Shown here: piece by piece, positions 53,426 to 62,605 of the stretch
Position numbering within the stretch: the stretch's first letter is position 1
How the letters are laid out: every line of letters begins with the position of its first letter
Assembly (NCBI RefSeq): GCF_902459805.1
Contig: NZ_CABPST010000008.1
Span: forward strand, 162,584-226,583
Direction of reading: 5' to 3'
Length of the DNA stretch: 64,000 nucleotides
Origin: Pandoraea bronchicola
GTDB taxonomy: Bacteria > Pseudomonadota > Gammaproteobacteria > Burkholderiales > Burkholderiaceae
The notes under the pieces: generated by a model
The model's database searches: none
Told to the model about the DNA's origin: nothing
What the model saw: the letters and a program-made list of their open reading frames with translations, nothing else
Translations under genes and position numbers: made by a program

Positions 53426-55006
53426 ATGTGGTACCAGCAATGTGCAGGCGCAAGCGGTGGTAACGTCGACAGGCGCACGACACCGGACATCGAGTTGGCG
53501 AGGATGCACGAGACGCCGGCGCAGCATCGCGCCGGGCAAAACGGGCTTGGCGAAGGTCTCGAGCGCACGGCCAACGCAGCCCGCCATGCAAGACGCAATG
53601 GGATCGACGCATCGCATCGCGTCGATCCTGAGCTTGCGCGCGCGTTTGCCAGGGCGTGGGCGGGATTGTGGGTGACGACCGGGCCGTGCCAGCACTTCTA
53701 CCGCAAGGAGTTCGATCTGGCGCACAAGCGAGATGCGCGTCTGGCAAGCAATCTGGCGCAGGTCGAAGCGATGTTGGCGCCCACTCCCGGTGAGGACGCT
53801 CACTCGCCAACCGGCTTCGCCGTCGAGCAGGTGCACCACGATATTGCGCAATGGCTCGAAACGGTCGCCGCAACGGGGGCGCGCGGCTGGTACTTCCGCG
53901 GCGCGCGCGACGCCCTGTCGCTCGTGGGCAATCTGTCGTTGCTGGCGATCATTGCCGCTTGCTTTCATCAGCAGCGAGCCCTTGAGGACGATGGCCCACA
54001 AGGCACCATTCGCGGCGCCACGGTAGCGAACACCCCCTTCGGGGTGCCGTGGGCCGACTGGACGTTGCTGGCGTTCGAGGGGGCGAAGGGGGTGATCACG
54101 CAGTCGCTTGGTTCGCCGACGCTGATTCGCCATCACGCGGTTGACGAAGTGCTCAAACGCATGGATGCAGGATGCCGGCTGTTGGAGGCGTGTGTCACGA
54201 TGCCGGCGCCTGCGGTGCCAACGTCGTGGCGTAGCGCGTTGGGCTCGCTTACGCGGGCTCGCGACGTGGCAACGCTGTTCACATTTGCCAATACGGCGAT
54301 ACCACCTGCGCGATTAGGGCTCTGGTTACCGTCGTGGTTCGCGAATCCGCCGGGCGAGATCAACGGCTATCGAGGCATCTTGCGTGTTGCGGGTCTCATG
54401 CTCGATTCCTGCCGTGCCGTGACGAGCCTGCTGGGCACATGGGCGCGCAACGCGGCGTTCACCATCGATGCGCAAGGCTTGACGCATCGGTGGCAGTTAC
54501 TGTGCACGCGGCTCGCGGACGTGCCTGCCGATGATCAGGCAGCGGTGCTGCGCCGCGTCGCGTGCATGACGCAGCTCTCCACGCACTGCGACACGCCACT
54601 ACTGGCGAAGATCGCATCGCATGACGCGTTACGCGAGCACTTACTCGCATCGGGCGAGTCGTTGACGGCAAGCGAGATTGCTCGCGCGTGCGAGCAGTTC
54701 GATACGACGTGCCATGCGTCATGTGTCGAGGGCACAAGCTATCTGAGCCTGAACCCGGCAGAGAGCCCGTGGGGCCATCGCTGGACGGGCGACGCATGGA
54801 CGTGGGGCAGCGCAACGCCAGCGCGCGCGTCGTACCGGTTATTGCTGCTGTACCAGCACTGGAGTTCGGCATTGCTGGAGCGGGCGGTGTCGTCGTCCTG
54901 CATGGGCGCGGCACAGAACACCGAGCCACGGCAGAACGATCCGGCGGGTGTGGCGCGTACCCGATCAGGCGTGGTGCATGTCGATGTGGAGTCGACACCG
55001 GTCTGA
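53426..55006 (+). CDS. Unrecognised 526-aa protein
   Basis: No family recognised. ATG 53426 is chosen because a GGGGGAA ribosome site lies 4-5 bp upstream; ATG 53411 is an alternative. The first ~60 residues are polar and look disordered. Then comes a helical domain with a conserved-looking W-V-T-T-G-P-C-Q-H-F-Y. One strongly hydrophobic helix (L-S-L-L-A-I-I-A-A-C-F) near residue 175 could anchor it in a membrane. The rest is helical, with scattered Cys residues, and ends in a polar tail. The absence of a signal peptide and the amphipathic make-up would also fit a secreted effector, but this is speculation. Confidence 0.55.
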   Translation: MWYQQCAGASGGNVDRRTTPDIELARMHETPAQHRAGQNGLGEGLERTANAARHARRNGIDASHRVDPELARAFARAWAGLWVTTGPCQHFYRKEFDLAHKRDARLASNLAQVEAMLAPTPGEDAHSPTGFAVEQVHHDIAQWLETVAATGARGWYFRGARDALSLVGNLSLLAIIAACFHQQRALEDDGPQGTIRGATVANTPFGVPWADWTLLAFEGAKGVITQSLGSPTLIRHHAVDEVLKRMDAGCRLLEACVTMPAPAVPTSWRSALGSLTRARDVATLFTFANTAIPPARLGLWLPSWFANPPGEINGYRGILRVAGLMLDSCRAVTSLLGTWARNAAFTIDAQGLTHRWQLLCTRLADVPADDQAAVLRRVACMTQLSTHCDTPLLAKIASHDALREHLLASGESLTASEIARACEQFDTTCHASCVEGTSYLSLNPAESPWGHRWTGDAWTWGSATPARASYRLLLLYQHWSSALLERAVSSSCMGAAQNTEPRQNDPAGVARTRSGVVHVDVESTPV

Positions 55007-55064
55007 ATACGTGCGGCGGCGCAACGCGCTGCCGCTGAAACTCACCCAGAGCCGGGGTATGCCG

Positions 55065-55841
55065 TCAGATCAGACTGCGCTGGGCTCGTTGGCAGATGCG
55101 ACGGGTGGCGTCGGCGGTGTCGCCCGCGCACCATTGCGCGCAGAGGTTGCGCACCCAGGCGGGCTGATCCTTGGCGGCATCGTTGAGCCAGTTGGCTACG
55201 GAGTCCTGCACGTAGGGGGATGGATCGGCGCGCAATGGGCAGAGGATGGGCAGCGCCTGCTCGGGCTGGCGCTTGAGGGCTGGGATGTGGGCACACCACA
55301 CGCCGCGCGGACGCAGCGCCTCGCTGGCAAAACGGCGCAGGCGCTCCGATGGCTCGGCCGTCCATTGCGCCAAATGAGCGATGGCAGCATCGAGCGTTTG
55401 TGTCAGATGCGGGCGCACAGCCATCCATGCCCATTCGCGCACACCGAAGTGCGAGTCATCGGCAAGCGGACGGATAGCGGCCAGACGAGCCGACAAATCC
55501 TGCGCGGGCAGCGCCCCGATCATGAAGCAGGCCCAGCCCCGCACCATGTCTGCGTCATGCACCTGACATTGCGCGATGCCTGTCTCACCCAACGCGTCGA
55601 GCAGTATCGCGCCGATATGGGTCATGCGCTTGAGAACGCCTAGCTTGCAGGCAGCGTCGACGGCTTGGCGTGTCGGGGCGGACAGATCAGGGAAAACCGC
55701 TCGCACTAGCGTGGCCTGATCGAGTGCCATGCATTCGGCCAGCGTGGCGCACTGAATTTCGCCGTGCGACAAAGCACGCAGCACGTCAGCGGGAATGTCT
55801 GAGGCGCGGGTCGCGCCTTTACGGATAGCGGCATGACTCAT
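55065..55841 (-). CDS. DNA alkylation repair protein (AlkD/AlkC-like HEAT repeat)
   Basis: All-helical HEAT-repeat protein (258 aa) of the DNA alkylation repair superfamily, glycosylases that excise alkylated bases without base flipping. Typical segments are D-D-S-H-F-G-V-R-E-W-A-W-M-A-V-R-P near residue 135, S-E-R-L-R-R-F-A-S-E-A-L-R-P-R-G near 175 and P-Y-V-Q-D-S-V-A-N-W-L-N-D near 220. The last pattern is strongly family-like. It overlaps the upstream marR gene by 4 bp (ATGA), so the regulator probably controls it. Confidence 0.82.
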   Translation of the reverse strand: MSHAAIRKGATRASDIPADVLRALSHGEIQCATLAECMALDQATLVRAVFPDLSAPTRQAVDAACKLGVLKRMTHIGAILLDALGETGIAQCQVHDADMVRGWACFMIGALPAQDLSARLAAIRPLADDSHFGVREWAWMAVRPHLTQTLDAAIAHLAQWTAEPSERLRRFASEALRPRGVWCAHIPALKRQPEQALPILCPLRADPSPYVQDSVANWLNDAAKDQPAWVRNLCAQWCAGDTADATRRICQRAQRSLI

Positions 55842-56347
55842 GACGCTTGACTTGTAAGATTGCCCGCCACCTTGTTCAGCAGCGCTGCCAGTTGCGTGCG
55901 TTCCGTGGAGCCGAGATTGCCGAACAGGCTCGCGATCCAGCGGCCATGCTGCTCGACCACGGTTTTTGCAATCCGCTTGCCCTTGCGAGTGAGCCTCACG
56001 CGCAGGGCACGGCGGTCGTTGGCGTCGGCGTGGCGGGCGATCAGTGCTTCGCGCTCCAGACCGTCGAGCAGCCCGGTCACAGTGGCGCGAGTTACGCCGG
56101 CCTTCTCGGCCAGCGTGTTCGGCGCCAGTCCGTCAGCGGCTGCATCAAGCAGAAACAGCAACACGAAGCGTCCTTCGGACAGGCCGTGAGGTGCCAGCAG
56201 CGCGGCACAGTTGCGGTCGATGCCTGCCGCCAGCGAAAGCGTCTGAAAGCACAGCCGGATGCCTTCCACGTCGGGCACATTGCGCTGCTCAGCCTCTCGA
56301 ATCAGCGCCAGATACTTCTGTTCCAGTTTCATTTTAATAGCCGCCAT
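55838..56347 (-). CDS. MarR-family transcriptional regulator
   Basis: Dimeric winged-helix MarR protein (169 aa): HTH around residues 75-105 (A-E-K-A-G-V-T-R-A-T-V-T-G-L-L-D-G-L) and wing with D-A-N-D-R-R-A-L-R-V-R-L-T. Two starts are possible, ATG 56347 and ATG 56332 (M-K-L-E-Q-K-Y). The inverted repeat at 56338-56362 overlaps the first, which makes the second quite plausible. It is the first gene of the marR-alkylation-repair operon, and autoregulation through that repeat is likely. Confidence 0.88.
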   Translation of the reverse strand: MAAIKMKLEQKYLALIREAEQRNVPDVEGIRLCFQTLSLAAGIDRNCAALLAPHGLSEGRFVLLFLLDAAADGLAPNTLAEKAGVTRATVTGLLDGLEREALIARHADANDRRALRVRLTRKGKRIAKTVVEQHGRWIASLFGNLGSTERTQLAALLNKVAGNLTSQAS

Positions 56348-56362
56348 ATAGTATGGTGGCTA
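56338..56362. promoter_or_regulatory. Inverted repeat, candidate MarR operator
   Basis: Arms TAGCCGCCAT and ATGGTGGCTA (9 of 10 complementary) with a 5-bp ATAGT spacer. Length and symmetry fit a MarR dimer site, and it overlaps the upstream marR start codon and the A/T-rich promoter at 56360-56370. Confidence 0.7.
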
Positions 56363-56394
56363 ATTATATAGGAGGGCGCGCATTTTGGATATCC

Positions 56395-57190
<796 letters not shown>

Positions 57191-57223
57191 CCACGGCACA
57201 CTTCAACGGTTCGCTTTCACCGC

Positions 57224-58426
57224 TCACCAATTCGTCTCGCGCTCCGGCGTCGCCGTGATCTTGTGAATCGAGAGGTCGGCGCCGTAGTACTCCTGTTCGT
57301 CGTCAAGCCGCAGACCGACGCTGCGTTTGATAACGCCATACACGACGTAGCCCCCGGCGAAGGCGATGGCCACGCCCATCACCGTTCCGACGACTTGCGC
57401 GACGAAGCTCACGCCGCCCAATCCGCCGAGCGCTGTCTGGCCGAAGATGCCTGCCGCCAGGCCCCCCCAAATGCCGCATACCCCGTGCAGCGGCCAGACG
57501 CCGAGCACGTCGTCGATGCGCAGGCGGTTCTGCGTCACCGTGAAGAGCCACACGAAAAGACCGCCCGCGACGGCACCCACGACGAGCGCACCGAGCGGAT
57601 GCATGACGTCCGAACCGGCACACACGGCGACCAGTCCCGCGAGCGGGCCGTTGTGGATGAAGCCCGGATCGTCCTTGCCGACCCACATCGCCACGAGAGT
57701 GCCCCCGACCATCGCCATCAGCGAGTTGACGGCGACCAGTCCCGAGATGCCACCCACGCGCTGCGCGCTCATCACGTTGAAACCGAACCAGCCGACGATC
57801 AGGATCCAGGCGCCAAGCGCAAGAAAGGGGATCGACGACGGCGGGTGCGCAGCAACTTGCCCCTGCCCGTTGTACCGTCCCCTGCGCGCGCCCAGATGCA
57901 GCACCGCCGCCAGTCCGATCCACCCGCCGACCGCGTGTACGACAACCGAGCCCGCGAAATCGTGGAACGGGGCGCCGAATACACGCGTGAGCCAGTCCTG
58001 AATGCCAAGATGCCCGTTCCACGCAATGCCTTCGAAGAACGGATAGATCACGCCGACGAGGAAGAACGTCGCCACAGACTGCGGGTGAAACTTCGCGCGT
58101 TCGGCGATGCCGCCCGAGACGATGGCAGGAATCGCGGCAGCGAACGTCAAAAGGAAGAAGAAGCGGATCAGCGCGTAGCCGTTATGTTCGGATAACACCG
58201 TGGCACTCGACCAGAAGTCGACGCCGTACGCGAGTGGATAGCCGATGAAGAAGTAAGCGAGTCCCGAGACGGCGAAGTCGGTCAAGATCTTGACGAGGGC
58301 GTTGACCTGATTCTTTTTACGAACGGTGCCGAGCTCGAGAAACGCAAAGCCGGCGTGCATGGCAAGCACCAGGATTGCGCCGAGCAGAAGGAACAGCACG
58401 TCGCCGGGTGTATTGGAATTGGGCAT
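57224..58426 (-). CDS. amtB: Ammonium transporter
   Basis: Amt/MEP/Rh channel (400 aa) with eleven helices. Family marks include the conserved D-F-A-G-S-V-V-V-H segment and the twin pore His regions (H in V-V-V-H and H-P-L-G-A). The ATG at 58426 starts M-P-N-S-N-T-P-G-D; the frame upstream is not part of the protein. The Amt usually partners a PII protein (GlnK), but none is adjacent, and there is no N-terminal signal peptide of the E. coli AmtB type. Confidence 0.93.
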   Translation of the reverse strand: MPNSNTPGDVLFLLLGAILVLAMHAGFAFLELGTVRKKNQVNALVKILTDFAVSGLAYFFIGYPLAYGVDFWSSATVLSEHNGYALIRFFFLLTFAAAIPAIVSGGIAERAKFHPQSVATFFLVGVIYPFFEGIAWNGHLGIQDWLTRVFGAPFHDFAGSVVVHAVGGWIGLAAVLHLGARRGRYNGQGQVAAHPPSSIPFLALGAWILIVGWFGFNVMSAQRVGGISGLVAVNSLMAMVGGTLVAMWVGKDDPGFIHNGPLAGLVAVCAGSDVMHPLGALVVGAVAGGLFVWLFTVTQNRLRIDDVLGVWPLHGVCGIWGGLAAGIFGQTALGGLGGVSFVAQVVGTVMGVAIAFAGGYVVYGVIKRSVGLRLDDEQEYYGADLSIHKITATPERETNW

Positions 58427-58810
58427 GAATGTGCTCTTTTGGTGCAAACATGAAGAAGAAAGAAGATAAGCAAGAGCGATGCCAGACTTTTTCAGGCATT
58501 TGATTTCTATCGATGTTTTGTCTGGTGAAGTGAGAAGTGCCTCCCCGCATTGCACGCTCATGGTGCTGTGACGCTGCCGGATGATCAAAGCCCGTGCATA
58601 GGGAGAAGGGCCGTCGCTGGAAAAATGCTGAAAGGGTGGCTGGCGTCACAGGCGATGCGTCGCACGAATGCGCGGTATAGAATCGGGCGTTCTCGCGGCA
58701 CCGTACTCACACGTCCGGCGTCGACGATCCCGCTCAACCGGCGGCGTCATCGTGCGACGACAACAAGATCGACATAAGCACCTTCACGTACAAACCACTG
58801 AGGAAATCCG
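58427..58810. other. Divergent spacer between amtB and the monooxygenase gene
   Basis: 384 bp with both promoters. Purine-rich tract at 58450-58475. No sigma-54 site or other operator was confidently recognised. Confidence 0.4.
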
Positions 58811-59110
58811 ATGATCTTTGAAATTGCCCAGATCGAAGTGAAGCCCGGCACTGAAGCCGCGTTCGAACAAGGGGTGGCGAAGGCCGCACCGCTGTTCAAG
58901 GGCTCGAAGGGCTGCCACGGCATGCGTCTGCTCAAGTCCATCGAGCAACCGACTCACTACAGCCTCGTCGTGACGTGGGAAACGCTCGAAGACCACACCG
59001 TTCACTTCCGCAACTCCGACGCCTTCCAGCAATGGCGTGCGCTCGTGAGCGATTGCTTCGCGGCACCGCCGAACGTGAGCCACGTTACGGAAGCGCTGAT
59101 CGGTTTCTGA
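58811..59110 (+). CDS. Antibiotic-biosynthesis-monooxygenase-like small protein
   Basis: Ferredoxin-like dimeric ABM-domain protein (99 aa) starting M-I-F-E-I-A-Q-I-E-V-K-P-G. The family pattern G-C-H-G-M-R-L-L and V-T-W-E-T-L-E-D-H-T-x-H-F-R is present. Members include quinol and heme monooxygenases and detoxifying enzymes, so the substrate is open. A GAGGAA ribosome site precedes the ATG. It is monocistronic, followed by a GC-rich hairpin at 59145-59176. Confidence 0.85.
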   Translation: MIFEIAQIEVKPGTEAAFEQGVAKAAPLFKGSKGCHGMRLLKSIEQPTHYSLVVTWETLEDHTVHFRNSDAFQQWRALVSDCFAAPPNVSHVTEALIGF

Positions 59111-59144
59111 TCACCACGCGCACCGCGTAACGACGCAGCCAAGC

Positions 59145-59180
59145 CGGCGGTGGCGGAGCCAGTCTCCCCACCGCCGTTGT
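59145..59180 (+). terminator. Possible terminator after the monooxygenase gene
   Basis: Arms CGGCGGTGG (59145-59153) and CCACCGCCG (59168-59176) pair perfectly; only a weak T-rich tail (TTGTCATT) follows. Confidence 0.5.
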
Positions 59181-59277
59181 CATTCATGGGATGGGAGGAT
59201 AAGGGTTAACTCGGTGATGCGCGTCGAAAGTTTTCATATAACATGCAAACCAGAAAAGCATGAGATGACGCGAGAGG

Positions 59278-60009
59278 ATGACGACCAAGCCCAAGACCCT
59301 GACCGAGCAGGTCGCGCAACAGTTGCAAGACGCGATCCGGCAGGGCATCTACCCCGTCGGCACCAAGTTGCCGACCGGCAAGCAGCTATCCGAGACGTAT
59401 GGTGTGAGTCAGGCCGTGATCCGCGAGGTGACGGAGCGTCTGCGCTCGCAGGGGCTGATCGACAGCCGGCAGGGCGCGGGCGTGACCGTGAAGGCGCGCA
59501 CGCCATCGAGCGGTTTTCAGGTCCCGGTCGGGCAGGACGCGGCTGATCTGGCCAGCGTCTATGAGTTGCGCCTCGATCTGGAAAGCACCGCTGCGGCGCT
59601 CGCTGCTGTTCGACATACCGACGAGGACATTCGCCGGCTTGCCGAAATCCTGGAGAAACTGGAAACGAATCTGTATCACGCGGAAAACGGTGTGGAGTAC
59701 GACACCGCGTTCCATGCCGCAATTGCCCGTGCCACGCACAATCGCTACTACGCCGACCTCCTGCAGTATCTGAACCTGCAAATCCGGCAGGTCGTGCAGG
59801 CGGCGCGCACGAACACGCTGCGTCATGAAGGACTCGCCGCGCAGGTGCATCAGGAGCACGTGGCGGTGTTCAACGCCATCAAGGCGCGCGACCCGTTGCT
59901 CGCGCGCGCGGCGTCGCTTTCGCACCTGTTGCGTGCTTCGGCGCGTCTCGGGCTGACGCTGCCCGGGCGCGATGTCATTACAGGCGCCATTGCGCCGACC
60001 CGCGCCTGA
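59278..60009 (+). CDS. GntR/FadR-type transcriptional regulator
   Basis: A 243-aa GntR-family regulator: N-terminal winged HTH (L-P-T-G-K-Q-L-S-E-T-Y-G-V-S-Q-A-V-I-R-E) and a C-terminal FCD effector domain with the His/Asp metal pattern (D-T-A-F-H-A-A-I-A-R-A-T-H-N). It precedes the FAD oxidase, amidohydrolase and MFS genes on the same strand and probably represses them until a carboxylic acid substrate binds. The FAD oxidase gene starts 50 bp downstream. Confidence 0.9.
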   Translation: MTTKPKTLTEQVAQQLQDAIRQGIYPVGTKLPTGKQLSETYGVSQAVIREVTERLRSQGLIDSRQGAGVTVKARTPSSGFQVPVGQDAADLASVYELRLDLESTAAALAAVRHTDEDIRRLAEILEKLETNLYHAENGVEYDTAFHAAIARATHNRYYADLLQYLNLQIRQVVQAARTNTLRHEGLAAQVHQEHVAVFNAIKARDPLLARAASLSHLLRASARLGLTLPGRDVITGAIAPTRA

Positions 60010-60059
60010 CGCATCGTCAGATGTCATCTTCCGCACCGTAACCCCCGACGCGTGACCTT

Positions 60060-61472
60060 ATGACTATTACCGCTTTTGCTCAACGTCTCATCGACGCCAT
60101 TGGTGCCGACAGCGTATTCACGTCTGCCGACGACCTGGCGCCCTGGCTGGCCGACTGGCGCGGCATGTACCGCGGCAACGCGCAGGCGGTCGTGCGTCCG
60201 CGTACGACGCAGGATGTCGCCAAGATTCTCGCGCTGTGCCAGAGCACGGCGACGCCGGTCGTGCCGCGCGGCGGCAATACAGGCCTGTGCGGCGGCGCGA
60301 CACCCGATAGCGCCGCGCAGAACGTGGTGCTCAGTCTCGATCGCATGAACGCCGTGCGCAGTCTGGATACCATCGCCAACACGCTGGTCGCCGAGGCCGG
60401 CTGCATTCTCGAAGACCTGCAACGCGCGGCACGCGACGCGAATCGTCTGTTGCCGCTCAGTCTCGCCGCCGAAGGTTCGTGTCAGCTCGGCGGCAATCTG
60501 GCGACGAATGCCGGTGGCGTGAACGTCGTTCGCTACGGCATGACGCGCGAACTGGTACTCGGCGTGGAAGCGGTGCTGCCGAACGGCGAAATCCTGCATG
60601 GCCTGCGCACGCTGCGCAAAGACAACACAGGCTATGACCTCAAGCAGTTGTTGATCGGCTCGGAAGGCACGCTGGGCGTGATTACCGCTGCGGCGCTGCG
60701 TCTGTATGCGCCGACGCCCGTGCGTCAGGTCGTCATCGCCGCCGTGACGTCGCCCCGTCAGGCGCTGGAATTGTATGAGCTGCTGTTTGCGCAGTGCGGC
60801 CCGCGCATGCAGGCGTTCGAGTTCTTCACGGGCGAGTGCGTCGATCTCGTGATGGCACATGTGCCCGGCGTGCGTGCGCCGTTTGGCGAGCGTCACCCCG
60901 GTTATGTGCTGGTCGAACTGGCCGATACCGCCGACGAACAGGCGCTGGCAGCGTTGCTCGAACGCGTGATCGAAACGGCCATTGAGCGCGATCTGTGTGC
61001 GGATGCCGTGGTGTCGTCCACGCTCGGTCAGGTCGAAGCGATGTGGAAGTTGCGCGAGGAAATCTCCGAGGCGCAGCGGGCGGACGGCTTGCATCTCAAA
61101 CACGACATCTCGTTGCCCATCGAAGCCATTCCGGAATTCATGACGAGCGCCGAGGCACGCGTGCGACGCGTATGCCCAGAGGTGCGGCCGTTCATCTTCG
61201 GGCACTTCGGCGACGGCAATCTGCATTACAACCTGTCGCGCCCGGCCGGTGAGGCGGCAGACTTCATGACGACGCATGGCGAGGCGATCACTGCCGAAGT
61301 GCTCGATGAAGTGGCGCGCTTTGGCGGCAGCATTAGCGCCGAGCATGGCATCGGGCAACTCAAGCGCGCGTACTTTGCGAAGTACAAGTCGCCGCTGGAG
61401 CTGCGTCTGATGCGCGAGATCAAGGCCGTCTTCGATCCGGCCGGCATCATGAACCCGGGCAAGCTGCTGTAA
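60060..61472 (+). CDS. FAD-linked 2-hydroxyacid dehydrogenase (D2HGDH/GlcD-like)
   Basis: Flavoprotein of the vanillyl-alcohol-oxidase fold (470 aa). The N-terminal FAD domain has P-R-G-G-N-T-G-L and A-T-N-A-G-G; the C-terminal domain has the metal and substrate motif G-H-F-G-D-G-N-L-H-Y-N and E-H-G-I-G. The C-terminus D-P-x-G-I-M-N-P-G-K matches D-2-hydroxyglutarate and D-lactate dehydrogenases. It probably oxidises a D-2-hydroxy acid and passes electrons to a quinone or ETF; etfB begins at the window end. Substrate is inferred only in class. Confidence 0.9.
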   Translation: MTITAFAQRLIDAIGADSVFTSADDLAPWLADWRGMYRGNAQAVVRPRTTQDVAKILALCQSTATPVVPRGGNTGLCGGATPDSAAQNVVLSLDRMNAVRSLDTIANTLVAEAGCILEDLQRAARDANRLLPLSLAAEGSCQLGGNLATNAGGVNVVRYGMTRELVLGVEAVLPNGEILHGLRTLRKDNTGYDLKQLLIGSEGTLGVITAAALRLYAPTPVRQVVIAAVTSPRQALELYELLFAQCGPRMQAFEFFTGECVDLVMAHVPGVRAPFGERHPGYVLVELADTADEQALAALLERVIETAIERDLCADAVVSSTLGQVEAMWKLREEISEAQRADGLHLKHDISLPIEAIPEFMTSAEARVRRVCPEVRPFIFGHFGDGNLHYNLSRPAGEAADFMTTHGEAITAEVLDEVARFGGSISAEHGIGQLKRAYFAKYKSPLELRLMREIKAVFDPAGIMNPGKLL

Positions 61473-61578
61473 GCGCCTGCCTTCTGACGGGCACTGGCAG
61501 TTGCGGTGCCCGATCTGTTTTACCCTGGCGTGAGCCCGACGTTGCGACTGTCGCCCTCGCGCCTCCTGAGGAGTCGAC

Positions 61579-62469
61579 ATGACCGCAATCCCCGCCGCCG
61601 GAGCGCCGCTGTGCTTGGGCCCGCTTCCGGAGATCGATCCACCCGCCTTCGACGTGCCGTTCGGTGCCGTCGACACGCACGCGCACGTGGTTGCCGCGAG
61701 CGATGCCTACCCGATGGTGCCCGAGCGAAGCTACACACCGCCGCCCGCGCCAGAGGACAAATATCTCGCGATGCTCGACGCCACGGGCATGACCTATGGC
61801 GTGCTCGTGCAGATCAGCGTCTACGGCACGGACAACCGCTACATGCTCGAGACACTGCGCCGGCATCCCGAGCGTCTGCGCGGTATCGCGGTGGTCTCGC
61901 CTGACGTGACCGACGCCGAACTCGAAGCGATGCACGCGGCGGGCGTTCGCGGCTTGCGCATCAACGTGCTGTTCGGCGGCGGTATCGGTTTCGCGGCGAT
62001 GGAATCGCTTGCGCACCGTATCAAGGATCTCGGCTGGCATATGCAGTTTCTGATGGACGTGAATGCATTGCCCGAACTCATGCCGCGCATGACGAAGCTG
62101 CCGGTGCCGGGCATCGTCGATCACATGGGACACACGCCGGTTGCGCAGGGGCTTGAAGCGCCGGGCTTCTCTGCGCTGCGCGCCCTCGTTCGCGATCACG
62201 GGTACTGGGTCAAGCTCTCGGGAGCCTATCGCATCAGCGAGCGTTTCCCGACGTTCGACGACGTCACGCCCTTTGCGCAAGCGCTGATCGAAGACGCGCC
62301 CGATCGCATGGTCTGGGGCAGCGATTGGCCGCATGTGTCGCTCACGCGCATGCCGAATACCGGCGCGCTGCGCAACCTGCTGCCGCAGTGGGCGCCCGAC
62401 GCCGACACGCGCCGCCGCATTCTGGTGGACAACCCGGCGCGTCTGTATGGGTTCCCTGCATCGGTTTGA
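61579..62469 (+). CDS. Amidohydrolase, 2-pyrone-4,6-dicarboxylate-hydrolase-like
   Basis: TIM-barrel amidohydrolase (296 aa). It has the family start V-D-T-H-A-H-V, a middle motif with I-V-D-H-M-G-H and a catalytic-region W-G-S-D-W-P-H-V near residue 250. This combination matches 2-pyrone-4,6-dicarboxylate lactonase (LigI) and related dicarboxylate hydrolases. A GAGGAG ribosome site precedes ATG 61579. Here it likely hydrolyses a lactone or related ring compound within the small catabolic cluster. Confidence 0.85.
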   Translation: MTAIPAAGAPLCLGPLPEIDPPAFDVPFGAVDTHAHVVAASDAYPMVPERSYTPPPAPEDKYLAMLDATGMTYGVLVQISVYGTDNRYMLETLRRHPERLRGIAVVSPDVTDAELEAMHAAGVRGLRINVLFGGGIGFAAMESLAHRIKDLGWHMQFLMDVNALPELMPRMTKLPVPGIVDHMGHTPVAQGLEAPGFSALRALVRDHGYWVKLSGAYRISERFPTFDDVTPFAQALIEDAPDRMVWGSDWPHVSLTRMPNTGALRNLLPQWAPDADTRRRILVDNPARLYGFPASV

Positions 62470-62605
62470 CGATGAACTGGCGTTCACGGCTTTGCAGGCC
62501 GGTGCGCAACCCCCTGAGGCATTGGCGTTTTCGTCACTGATTTTCACCCTTTCCGGGCGCATATCGCGCTCTTGAAGTTCAGTAGTTATAAGAGGAGGAG
62601 GCAAG

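Noticed and set aside
60024-61676. 550-codon minus-strand frame opposite the FAD oxidase
   Set aside because: Low-complexity antisense translation; the plus-strand gene is a complete flavoprotein.
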